From Bacteroidales bacterium (lineage in GTDB: Bacteria; Bacteroidota; Bacteroidia; Bacteroidales; UBA12481): a DNA stretch of 5,441 nt. The notes beneath the pieces were generated by a model. It saw nothing but the letters and a program-made list of their open reading frames with translations, had not been told where the DNA came from and did not search any database. The position numbers and the translations under genes are program-made. This document shows, piece by piece, positions 1 to 5,441 of this stretch (positions within the stretch are counted from its first letter, which is position 1; each line of letters starts with the position of its first letter). The stretch is from positions 1 through 5,441 of the forward strand of contig JAQWAJ010000150.1 of NCBI GenBank assembly GCA_028707745.1. The letters are read 5' to 3'.

Positions 1-449
1 ATGATGGCGGTAACGATGAGGATAACCCCGCCAAAAAGCCATATCGCGTTGCCCTGCGGAGCAAACACATAATTGATGATGACCCCCAGCGCCAGTGCAA
101 TGCCCACTCCAACCGGAAAAGCTACCGCCATGCCCGCTATGGCCATCGCAGCAACCAGCAGGATGTTCGAAGCATTGAAAATAACCCCTCCCAATAACGC
201 ATTCAGAATATTATGCCCTTCGGCCTGACGCAGATCCTCCGTGAATCCCCGCCCTGCCGGACCGCTGCTTCCCAGTGTAAATCCGAGTAAAAGTGCAAAC
301 AGGAGTATGCCAATGACATAATCCCAATAATATAATTCAAAACGCCAGGACTTCCCGGCCAATTTCTGGGTATTGCCCCACGATCCCCAGCAAAGCATGG
401 TTACCACGCAAAGGATGATCGCCAGTGAATAAGATTGTGGAATAAACAT
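1..449 (-). CDS. Ureide-permease-family (DMT superfamily) membrane transporter, N-terminal part
   Basis: This gene runs off the left edge; 149 N-terminal residues are visible, starting at the ATG at 449-447. The protein is very hydrophobic, with about five membrane segments near residues 8-24, 41-60, 83-104, 106-128 and 136-149. The motif LCWGSWGNTQKL (19-30), the segment YYWDYVIG followed by GFTLGSSGP, and a later GG(V/I)xxxxxN...NY pattern resemble the plant ureide permeases (UPS, carriers of allantoin and pyrimidine bases) and bacterial GRP/RhaT-type sugar carriers of the drug/metabolite transporter superfamily. It presumably sits in the inner membrane and imports a small solute. It begins 7 bases after the stop of the nucleoside-hydrolase-like gene, so the two are probably co-transcribed, and a base, nucleoside, ureide or pentose is a reasonable substrate guess. 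The family call rests on remembered motifs; the substrate is inference. The second half, which carries the central cytoplasmic loop in this family, is outside the window. Confidence 0.8.
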   Translation of the reverse strand, partial: MFIPQSYSLAIILCVVTMLCWGSWGNTQKLAGKSWRFELYYWDYVIGILLFALLLGFTLGSSGPAGRGFTEDLRQAEGHNILNALLGGVIFNASNILLVAAMAIAGMAVAFPVGVGIALALGVIINYVFAPQGNAIWLFGGVILIVTAI

Positions 450-456
450 ATTCGGA

Positions 457-1452
457 TTATTTAACCGGTAAATGCATCATTCTGTTCTCGATAAATGTAC
501 TCATCTGATCTGCAGGCATTTTCTGCTTCACATAGAGATGTTTCCCCTGAGGATTGTCCTCCCAGCTATTGCTCCCGTCAGGATGCACGATGATTTTTCC
601 CCTGACCGTGTCAAAGAACCCTTCGGTCCCGTAAACACTGATCAGAACAGCTGTTTCATCCCAGCTCATCCTTCCGTTTTTGTCCTCATCAGAAAGCGGA
701 ATGCTGATCCTGAAAACGTCCTTGACCGGGCTGTTCAGTATATCTGAATGGATCAACCGGAGTCCGGTAAATATTTTGCTCCCGATTTCAAACCCGGTGA
801 AAATAATCTCCCCCGGCCAGTTGTTAAAAACGGATACAGAGGCCGCTGAATCGATAAAAACATTGAATTCTCTTCCTTCAGGAAATTTTCCGGCCATCGA
901 AACCAGCTTCAGTACTTTCGTTTTGACCAGTTCAGCACCGCTCAGCGGTGAAAACTTGTCCGGTTGTGATTTCAGCAGATTGTTCAGGTTGGTAAGAAAT
1001 CCGACTGTCACGATGGTTACACTCCGATCGGGTTGACCTGCAAGAGCTTTCCGGTACACGTCAACGGCATCAGTAGCCTCCCCGGTCGATTTTACCCGGT
1101 GCGGGTATTTAGCAACGATCGAATCGGCCCAGTGCTGGCTGGATTCCATACTGGCACCCTGAGTTTTCGGTGCTCCGAGAGGTATTCCAGGCCTTCCGAA
1201 ATAGGTATTGATTACCTCGATTGAAGGTGCTACCAGCTCCTGTTTGTTCGAAGCAACGGTTGCCAGGATCTCAGCCTTGCCACTGTCGGCCATGGCATGC
1301 AGAAAAGCCAGGGCACCGACATCGTCATAATCAGGACCAAGATCCGTATCAAAAATAATCTTAACCGGTATTGCCGCTTTTTTGCCTGTGGAGTTGGTAC
1401 AACCCCAAAACAGGAACAATGCCGCAAGCAGCAAAGAGAAAAAATACTTCAT
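457..1452 (-). CDS. Nucleoside-hydrolase-like (IU-NH fold) exported lipoprotein
   Basis: The 331-residue length is normal for the inosine/uridine-preferring nucleoside hydrolase family, which cleaves N-ribosidic bonds using a bound calcium ion. The family signature is clear: FDTDLGPDYDD at 34-44 supplies the aspartate cluster (D35, D37, D41, D43, D44), MAGKFPEGREFN at 186-197 is the ribose-binding region (E195, N197), FTGFEIG lies at 218-224, and MSWDETAVL at 262-270 supplies the C-terminal calcium-ligand aspartate (D265). The N-terminus is a lipoprotein signal peptide with a hydrophobic core and Cys18 in the context FWGC, so the enzyme should be anchored outside the cytoplasm. No acidic run follows Cys18, so surface export by the Bacteroidota lipoprotein export signal is not indicated. 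Two positions differ from the protozoan enzyme: the proton-donor His before the final Asp is Trp264, and an Asn of the ribose site appears to be Lys189. Substrate is therefore uncertain. It lies 38 bases after the broken dehydrogenase and 7 bases before the transporter. Confidence 0.85.
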   Translation of the reverse strand: MKYFFSLLLAALFLFWGCTNSTGKKAAIPVKIIFDTDLGPDYDDVGALAFLHAMADSGKAEILATVASNKQELVAPSIEVINTYFGRPGIPLGAPKTQGASMESSQHWADSIVAKYPHRVKSTGEATDAVDVYRKALAGQPDRSVTIVTVGFLTNLNNLLKSQPDKFSPLSGAELVKTKVLKLVSMAGKFPEGREFNVFIDSAASVSVFNNWPGEIIFTGFEIGSKIFTGLRLIHSDILNSPVKDVFRISIPLSDEDKNGRMSWDETAVLISVYGTEGFFDTVRGKIIVHPDGSNSWEDNPQGKHLYVKQKMPADQMSTFIENRMMHLPVK

Positions 1453-1490
1453 AGGTCAAAGTTTTCAGGGTAAAAATACAAAAGTTTTGA

Positions 1491-2206
1491 TCAGCCAAAC
1501 ACGATCATCGCTTTCATGACTCCATTCTGATATCCTGCTACCAGGTCGAATGCCTCACGTGTTTGGCTGAACGGGAAAAAGTGAATAGGCATCCGGCTAA
1601 TATCGATCTTATGATTCTGCATCAGTCCAAGCGCCTCTTCCAGCGCATTGTTCTGGCGCCTGACATGCTGAATGCAGATCTCCTTGTGACGCAGTTGATT
1701 GACCGGGAACGACCAGCAGTCGAATTCGGGAATTCCGATAATCATCAGTTTACCTCCCGGCTTTAATAATCCGATGGCCTGATCTGCTGCCTCCTGCTGA
1801 CCACAGCACTCGAAAACCAGGTCAAGGAGTGCCTCCTCTTTTTCCCGGATGCAGGAAACCACATCCTCACGGAGAGGATTGAGCGTCAGAGTAGCTCCGC
1901 ATTGACGGGCTATGGCCAAACGTTCCCGGATTTTATCGGTCACATAAATCTTACCGGCGCCTTTGTACAAAGCCGGTAGCAAAACGCTCATCCCGATGGG
2001 CCCGAAACCCAGTATCCCGATTTTCTTTCCGGTCAGGTCCATCTGTGCCAGTCGTATTGCATAAACCCCGATGGAGAGCGGCTCTGAAATGGCAGCCTCC
2101 ACATAGCTCATTTCAGGAGGTATGGGAAAGCAGCTCGTTTCGGGCATCACGATGAATTCCGACAAGCATCCGTCGGCCTGATTCCTATAAGAACAGCTGT
2201 TTTCAT
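1491..2206 (-). pseudogene. Zinc-type alcohol/polyol dehydrogenase (MDR family), broken by an internal deletion
   Basis: The remnant belongs to the medium-chain dehydrogenase/reductase family, close to sorbitol or threonine dehydrogenases, normally about 340 residues. The original start is visible: ATG at 2206-2204, four bases after the esterase stop, reads MKTAVLIGIR, a typical N-terminus of the family. The frame then runs into unrelated codons and stops at 2149-2147. From about 2180 another frame reads QADGCLSEFIVMPETSCF, which in intact relatives lies roughly 90-100 residues from the start, and continues intact to the stop at 1491. This part keeps the SEPLSIGVYA helix, the NAD-binding Rossmann motif GFGPIG (about 53-58, counted from the TTG at 2165) and an acidic residue after the second strand (VTD) that favours NAD. 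The GHE motif, the catalytic zinc ligands and the structural-zinc cysteines are missing. The full-length enzyme cannot be made. A 224-residue Rossmann fragment could start at TTG 2165 or at ATG 2147, but it would lack the catalytic domain. An assembly error is the main alternative. Confidence 0.85.
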
Positions 2207-2210
2207 GACG

Positions 2211-2999
2211 CTATCGCTTTTGCCTGAACAGCCACTCCATCATGAGCGGATCGCTGTATGCCGCCAGCCATGAAAAATGGCCGACCTCCGGATATAAGGT
2301 CAATCCCGGATGCGCACCGGCTCTGGTTAAAGCTTGCGCCATATCCAGCGAGTATTGAGGGTCAACCGTGGTATCTTCGGATCCGTGGAATATCCAGATG
2401 GGGATTTTTCTAATCGATTCTGCCCTCGAAATATCCCCGCCCCCGCAAACCGGAACCGCAGCAGCGAACAAACCGGGATATCTCTCGATCGCATCAAAGG
2501 TTCCGAATCCTCCCATCGAAAGCCCGGTAATATAAACCCGGTCAGGATCTATTGGCAACTCTTTGGTCAGTTTTTTAATCAGCTGAATAAGCAGTTCCAT
2601 GGTTTTGGAGGGGTTGTCCATCAGTCGCGCCTCATCGGTTTTGCGGCTTATGGAAAAATTCGACCAGCTCTGCCCGGCAGGGCACTGCGGAGCAATCACA
2701 TAAGCCGGATACATCTTCATCGCCTGGTCGGTGGCAAAGTTCATGACGCCCCATTTCAGCTGGGCTTCGTTGTCATTTCCCCGTTCACCCGATCCGTGCA
2801 GAAAGATGACCAGCGGATACTTACGCAAGGCATTATAATCCGGACTCAGTTGCCGGAATTTCAGTGTATCGCCATTATCTCCGATAAATTTTCCGGCGCT
2901 GAACAGGGATGCCTGGGCAACTAGCACACCTGCCCCGGCAAAACACAGAAACGCCAGGAACAGGGTAATTGATTTTAATATATTCTTCATCATGGCCAT
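2211..2999 (-). CDS. Secreted alpha/beta-hydrolase esterase (carboxylesterase / PHB-depolymerase-like)
   Basis: A 262-residue protein with a signal peptide (hydrophobic core about 11-28, likely cleavage near AQA at 28-30), so it acts in the periplasm or outside the cell. It has the full serine-hydrolase set: the oxyanion-hole motif FLHGSGERG (66-74), the nucleophile elbow GLSMGG (159-164, Ser161), the acid in HGSEDTTV (Asp209), and the histidine in EVGHFSW (His241). The APQCPAGQSW segment (103-112) is common in this group of Bacteroidota esterases, which resemble feruloyl/acetyl esterases, dienelactone hydrolases and the prolyl-oligopeptidase domain. It probably removes acyl groups from a carbohydrate or other small ester; the substrate cannot be read from sequence. 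Three ATGs compete for the start (2999, 2993, 2990). The third gives MKNILK, a more typical signal-peptide opening, so the true start may be 2990. It is the first gene of the leftward operon and sits just behind a Bacteroidota-type -7 element. Confidence 0.85.
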   Translation of the reverse strand: MAMMKNILKSITLFLAFLCFAGAGVLVAQASLFSAGKFIGDNGDTLKFRQLSPDYNALRKYPLVIFLHGSGERGNDNEAQLKWGVMNFATDQAMKMYPAYVIAPQCPAGQSWSNFSISRKTDEARLMDNPSKTMELLIQLIKKLTKELPIDPDRVYITGLSMGGFGTFDAIERYPGLFAAAVPVCGGGDISRAESIRKIPIWIFHGSEDTTVDPQYSLDMAQALTRAGAHPGLTLYPEVGHFSWLAAYSDPLMMEWLFRQKR

Positions 3000-3022
3000 T
3001 TGTTTTTAGGTAACCTGAAATC

Positions 3023-3030
3023 CAAAGATA
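3023..3030 (-). promoter_or_regulatory. Bacteroidota -7 promoter element for the esterase operon
   Basis: On the minus strand this reads TATCTTTG, a full match to the Bacteroidota housekeeping -7 consensus TAnnTTTG. It lies about 23-32 bases upstream of the possible esterase starts. I see no convincing TTG or TTTG at the usual -33 spacing, so the promoter may be weak or need an activator. The call is by consensus and position only. Confidence 0.5.
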
Positions 3031-3107
3031 ACGCTTTTGTGAACCTGGTTCGTTTCCGGTGTCTCTCTTACAAAAATGCATTACCCGGATATGAAAACAG
3101 ATTTAAT

Positions 3108-3128
3108 TAGTTGCACTTGTCAACAATT
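3108..3128. promoter_or_regulatory. Candidate MarR operator 1 (TAGTTG-N7-CAACAATT), over the marR promoter
   Basis: The 21-base element has a GTTG-N7-CAAC inverted repeat, the sort of dyad MarR-family dimers bind. It covers the TTG at 3111-3113 that serves as the likely -33 element of the marR promoter, so binding would block transcription and give autoregulation. The same 14 outer bases with the same 7-base spacer recur at 3620-3640. A direct repeat TTGTCA (3117-3122 and 3128-3133, an 11-base step) overlaps its right half. The protein-operator pairing is inferred. Confidence 0.6.
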
Positions 3129-3142
3129 TGTCATTATCTTTG
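3111..3142 (+). promoter_or_regulatory. Promoter of the marR-efflux operon
   Basis: TATCTTTG at 3135-3142 fully matches the Bacteroidota -7 consensus TAnnTTTG, and TTG at 3111-3113 lies 21 bases upstream, within the usual -33 to -7 spacing. Transcription would start shortly after 3145, giving a leader of about 15 bases before the marR ATG at 3164. Confidence 0.65.
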
Positions 3143-3163
3143 CCCCCCTCATAAAAAACAGAT

Positions 3164-3610
3164 ATGGAAAAACAGAGTTTACCGATGGCAAATATCGGAA
3201 GGATGATGCATGGAGTATTCCGGATTTTCAAAAAGCGGGTTGAAGAGCAAAATCAGGAAGAATTCAACATTTCCCCGGAACAACTTGGCCTTTTGCACGC
3301 AATAAGTCATCACGAAGCCGATGTCATTCAGAAAGATATGGCTGATATGATGTGTAAAGATAAATCTGTCATCCTCAGATTGACGGATTCCCTGGAAAAA
3401 AAGGGGCTGGTCAGGCGGGTAACCTCCCAGGAAGACCGGAGAAAAAATTATCTGATGGTCACAAAACTGGGGTTCCGCGTGCAGGATGAGTATTTGGTGA
3501 TAGTGTCCGGCCTGATGAAAGAGTTACAGGAGGGATTAAGTCAGGAGGAAATTGAAACATTTGATAAGGTTGTCAGTCATATACTTCGGAAAACAGAAAA
3601 TTTATTGTAG
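3164..3610 (+). CDS. MarR-family winged-helix transcriptional regulator
   Basis: The 148-residue length is standard for MarR regulators, dimeric DNA-binding proteins that usually repress efflux or stress genes and release DNA when a ligand or oxidant binds. Visible parts are an N-terminal dimerisation helix (about 10-30), a helix beginning SPEQLGLLHAI (37-47), the helix-turn-helix with KDMADMMCKDKSVILRLTDS (57-76), where the second helix would read DNA, and the wing, whose tip carries the family hallmark DRRKNYLMVT (91-100). The C-terminal helices (about 105-147) complete the dimer interface. Cys64 is the only cysteine; redox sensing is possible but nothing else supports it. The gene is the first of the rightward operon, followed after 95 bases by the tolC-like gene, so it most likely controls that efflux system. 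It also appears to repress itself, since a dyad overlaps its promoter and is repeated after its stop codon. No Shine-Dalgarno site is evident; the start is chosen because it lies just after the promoter. Confidence 0.9.
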   Translation: MEKQSLPMANIGRMMHGVFRIFKKRVEEQNQEEFNISPEQLGLLHAISHHEADVIQKDMADMMCKDKSVILRLTDSLEKKGLVRRVTSQEDRRKNYLMVTKLGFRVQDEYLVIVSGLMKELQEGLSQEEIETFDKVVSHILRKTENLL

Positions 3611-3619
3611 CGTTGCAAA

Positions 3620-3640
3620 TAGTTGTAATGAGCAACAATT
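3620..3640. promoter_or_regulatory. Candidate MarR operator 2 (TAGTTG-N7-CAACAATT), before the tolC-like gene
   Basis: This matches operator 1 at all 14 outer bases, with the same 7-base spacer, while only two of the seven spacer bases agree. It begins 10 bases after the marR stop and ends 65 bases before the tolC-like start. It is nested in a larger dyad, GTTGC at 3612-3616 and GCAAC at 3632-3636. No clear TAnnTTTG promoter follows it: the nearest candidate, CCCGTTTG at 3651-3658, matches only the TTTG half. It could control an internal promoter or act as an auxiliary site for a repressor bound at both ends of marR. Confidence 0.6.
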
Positions 3641-3705
3641 GATTATCGAACCCGTTTGCTAACCCATAGAAGAACCAAAATTTTTAGAAAATAATTTACA
3701 GGTAA

Positions 3706-4998
3706 ATGAAACACAGATTATTGATTTTTGCCTTAGCATTTTTGTTTTGTGGCAGTTCATTTGCACAACAAAAGCTGACCCTCACTCTGCAGGAGGCTCA
3801 GGCTTATGCTTTAGAGCACAACCGCACGCTGAAAAATGCGGCACTCGACGTCCGGAAAGCGGAAGCCAGCCGTTGGCAAACCATCACCTCCCTGATGCCC
3901 CAGATGAGTGCATCGATTGATTATGCCAACATGATGGGATTCAAACTGACCATGATGGGATATAATATTGCGATGCCTGCCTACGGAACACTGGGTGTGA
4001 CAACCTCCATCACCGTGAGCTCTGCGCAGATCATCGGAATTCAGATCGGGACCATTGCCAAAAAGATGTCCGATATATCCCTGAAAAAAACTGAACAGCA
4101 GATCACCAATCAGGTAAAAACCATCTACTATTCAACTTTAGTCATGGAAAAGACGGTGAAACTGCTCGAAAAAAATCTGGAGAATATGAACAAATTGCTG
4201 GAACACACCGAACAGTCGGTGAAGGTGGGTGTAGCGGGACAAACCGATGCCGACCAGATCGCTGTGCAGGTGGCTTCGATGAAGGCTACCGTTAGTTCCA
4301 CCAAACGCTCGATGGAGATGCTGTACAACGCGTTGCGCCTGCAGCTGGGTATCGATGTGAATACCGGGATTGCTCTTGCTCAGACCATTGAGGACCTGAT
4401 GAATGTTGACAAGGCCATGACGCTGCTCACCGAGAACTTCAATCTTGATAATAACTACAATTATCAGTTGCTGAAAGAGAGTGCCGCCCTGTCAAAAAAG
4501 CAGGTTAATATGAAACAATGGGCCTATGCCCCGTCGGTTAGTACTTTCCATCAATATTCAGCCAAGAAGTACTTCAGTGATGAAGAGACATTTGATATGA
4601 CCCCTCCGAATATGGTAGGACTTTCGATGAGTGTACCGATCTTCTCTAGTGGCAGCCGCTACAAGGCCCTGCAACAGGCTCAGATCGATTACAAAAAACA
4701 GCTCAACACACTTGCCGATACCGAAGAGGCGCTGGTCATCCAGCATAAACAGCTGCTCTATAACCTCACCTCGGCTTTCGAAAGCTATGAAACACAGCAG
4801 AAAAACATCGAGGTAAGCCAGCGGGTATTCGACAACATCTCACGCAAGTATGAGCAGGGGATCGCATCCAGTCTCGACGTTACCACCACAGGCACCAGCC
4901 TGATATCGGCCCAGGCCAGTTACGTACAGGCCTTAATGGAGCTTGTAACGGCACAGATCAATCTGGAAGAGCTTCTTAACACAAACAGTAAAAACTAA
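3706..4998 (+). CDS. TolC-family outer-membrane efflux protein
   Basis: The 430-residue protein has a signal peptide (core about 4-18, likely cleavage after SSFA at 17-20) and the doubled layout of outer-membrane efflux proteins. These form trimeric channels through the outer membrane and periplasm that connect to an adaptor and an inner-membrane pump. The first repeat starts at LTLQEAQAYALEHN (26-39) and includes long coiled-coil helices (about 125-215) with VGVAGQTDADQI (174-185). The second repeat includes the strand MSVPIFSSGSRY (308-319), typical of the family, then helices (about 320-425) with YEQGIASSLDVTTTG (382-396). The putative beta-barrel part of the first repeat (about 64-90) is rich in methionine. 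It ends 24 bases before the adaptor lipoprotein, so the two are co-transcribed. The transported substrate cannot be told from the channel protein; local MarR control suggests a drug, organic acid or other toxic compound. Confidence 0.9.
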   Translation: MKHRLLIFALAFLFCGSSFAQQKLTLTLQEAQAYALEHNRTLKNAALDVRKAEASRWQTITSLMPQMSASIDYANMMGFKLTMMGYNIAMPAYGTLGVTTSITVSSAQIIGIQIGTIAKKMSDISLKKTEQQITNQVKTIYYSTLVMEKTVKLLEKNLENMNKLLEHTEQSVKVGVAGQTDADQIAVQVASMKATVSSTKRSMEMLYNALRLQLGIDVNTGIALAQTIEDLMNVDKAMTLLTENFNLDNNYNYQLLKESAALSKKQVNMKQWAYAPSVSTFHQYSAKKYFSDEETFDMTPPNMVGLSMSVPIFSSGSRYKALQQAQIDYKKQLNTLADTEEALVIQHKQLLYNLTSAFESYETQQKNIEVSQRVFDNISRKYEQGIASSLDVTTTGTSLISAQASYVQALMELVTAQINLEELLNTNSKN

Positions 4999-5022
4999 CA
5001 CGTTATAATTAACAAACCGAAT

Positions 5023-5441
5023 ATGAACACTCTTTTTAGAACAATGAGTATATGCAGTCTGGTGGTGGTTCTTGCCAGCTGTGGTGCAGCCAAAGACAAA
5101 GAGCAGGTTGTGAAAACTGAGCGAATTGAAAAAGTAAAGGTTGAAACGCTCGCGAAAACAACCATTGCGCGGAAAATCGAACTTTCAACTACATTGGAGG
5201 GATATGAGACGATGAACATCGCCCCTTCGGTAACCGGTAAAATCGAACACATTTTTGTGGAAGTCGGAGCACGGGTAAAAGCAGGCGACATGCTGGTTCG
5301 CATGGATCAGAATCAGTTGAACAACACCAAACTCGCTTTTGCAAATCTCGGCGTTGAACTGGAGCGCATCAAGACTCTCCGCGAAACCGGTACCGTGTCG
5401 CAGCAAACATACGATCAGTTGAAGCTAAGCTGGGATCAGAC
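5023..5441 (+). CDS. Efflux periplasmic adaptor subunit (membrane fusion protein, RND type likely), N-terminal part
   Basis: The gene runs off the right edge; 139 residues are visible. The N-terminus is a lipoprotein signal peptide with the lipobox LASC (17-20), so the adaptor is lipid-anchored through Cys20, as in AcrA/MexA-type proteins. After a linker comes the biotinyl/lipoyl-like half-motif: LEGYETMNIAPSVTGKIEHI followed by VEVGARVKAGDMLVRMD (about 58-95), and then the start of the alpha-helical hairpin (about 97-139, with RETGTVSQQTYDQLK) that docks with the TolC channel. The adaptor links the outer-membrane channel to an inner-membrane pump. An RND pump is the most common partner of lipidated adaptors in Bacteroidota, but an ABC pump (MacB type) is not excluded because the pump gene is outside the window. 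The start ATG at 5023 lies 24 bases after the tolC-like stop and gives a complete signal peptide. Confidence 0.88.
   Translation, partial: MNTLFRTMSICSLVVVLASCGAAKDKEQVVKTERIEKVKVETLAKTTIARKIELSTTLEGYETMNIAPSVTGKIEHIFVEVGARVKAGDMLVRMDQNQLNNTKLAFANLGVELERIKTLRETGTVSQQTYDQLKLSWDQ

Noticed and set aside
472..1224. Plus-strand open frames antisense to the nucleoside-hydrolase-like gene
   Set aside because: They overlap each other and lie wholly within a well-supported gene on the minus strand, with no domain motifs of their own.
1453..1490. A separate promoter for the nucleoside-hydrolase-like gene in the 38-base gap
   Set aside because: On the minus strand there is an AAACTTTG that resembles the -7 consensus, but the leading TA is absent and it almost abuts the start codon; co-transcription from upstream is simpler.
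2334..2924. A 196-codon plus-strand open frame antisense to the esterase
   Set aside because: It is composition shadow of the esterase, which has a full catalytic triad and signal peptide on the other strand. The antisense product shows no recognisable motif.
2875..3081. A 68-codon minus-strand frame reaching upstream of the esterase start
   Set aside because: It overlaps the esterase signal-peptide region in another frame, crosses the promoter element, and has no recognisable features.
3612..3636. The GTTGC/GCAAC dyad as an intrinsic terminator after marR
   Set aside because: The stem is only five base pairs with a 15-base loop and no T-run follows, so a terminator is not supported; an operator reading fits better.
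3651..3658. CCCGTTTG as a -7 element of an internal promoter for the tolC-like gene
   Set aside because: The TA half of TAnnTTTG is missing and no TTG sits at suitable spacing, so I did not list it as a promoter.
4995..5406. Minus-strand open frames opposite the adaptor gene
   Set aside because: The plus strand encodes a lipoprotein signal peptide and a lipoyl-like adaptor motif over the same bases, which accounts for the region.
1..5441. Mobile element, phage, CRISPR or a new defence system
   Set aside because: No transposase, integrase, terminal repeats, regular repeat array or defence-type domains are visible; all genes fit known metabolic or efflux families.

Overview
The window looks like chromosomal DNA of a member of the Bacteroidota. 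Two non-coding elements match the Bacteroidota -7 promoter consensus (TAnnTTTG), recognisable Shine-Dalgarno sites are absent, several exported proteins are lipoproteins, and the protein families are typical of that phylum. I cannot name a genus from the sequence alone.

The window holds two divergent transcription units separated by a gap of 164 bases (3000-3163). The leftward unit (minus strand, 2999 down to 1 and beyond) is a tightly packed putative operon: a secreted alpha/beta-hydrolase esterase, a zinc-dependent alcohol/polyol dehydrogenase broken by an internal deletion, an exported nucleoside-hydrolase-like lipoprotein, and the N-terminal half of a ureide-permease-family membrane transporter. 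Intergenic gaps are 4, 38 and 7 bases. The likely theme is extracytoplasmic hydrolysis of a small glycosylated or esterified compound, probably nucleoside-like, followed by import of a product. The oxidation step once supplied by the dehydrogenase appears to be lost.

The rightward unit (plus strand, 3164 to the end and beyond) is a MarR-family regulator, a TolC-family outer-membrane efflux protein, and the start of a periplasmic adaptor lipoprotein (membrane fusion protein). The inner-membrane pump would be expected just past the right edge. This is a locally regulated tripartite efflux operon.

The most useful observations are a 21-base dyad (TAGTTG-N7-CAACAATT) present twice, once over the marR promoter and once between marR and the tolC-like gene, which is a good candidate for the MarR operator, and the internally deleted dehydrogenase, whose first ten codons and whole C-terminal two thirds remain while the catalytic zinc domain is gone. 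I found no RNA genes, insertion sequences, CRISPR arrays or phage genes, and no evidence of a wholly new system.
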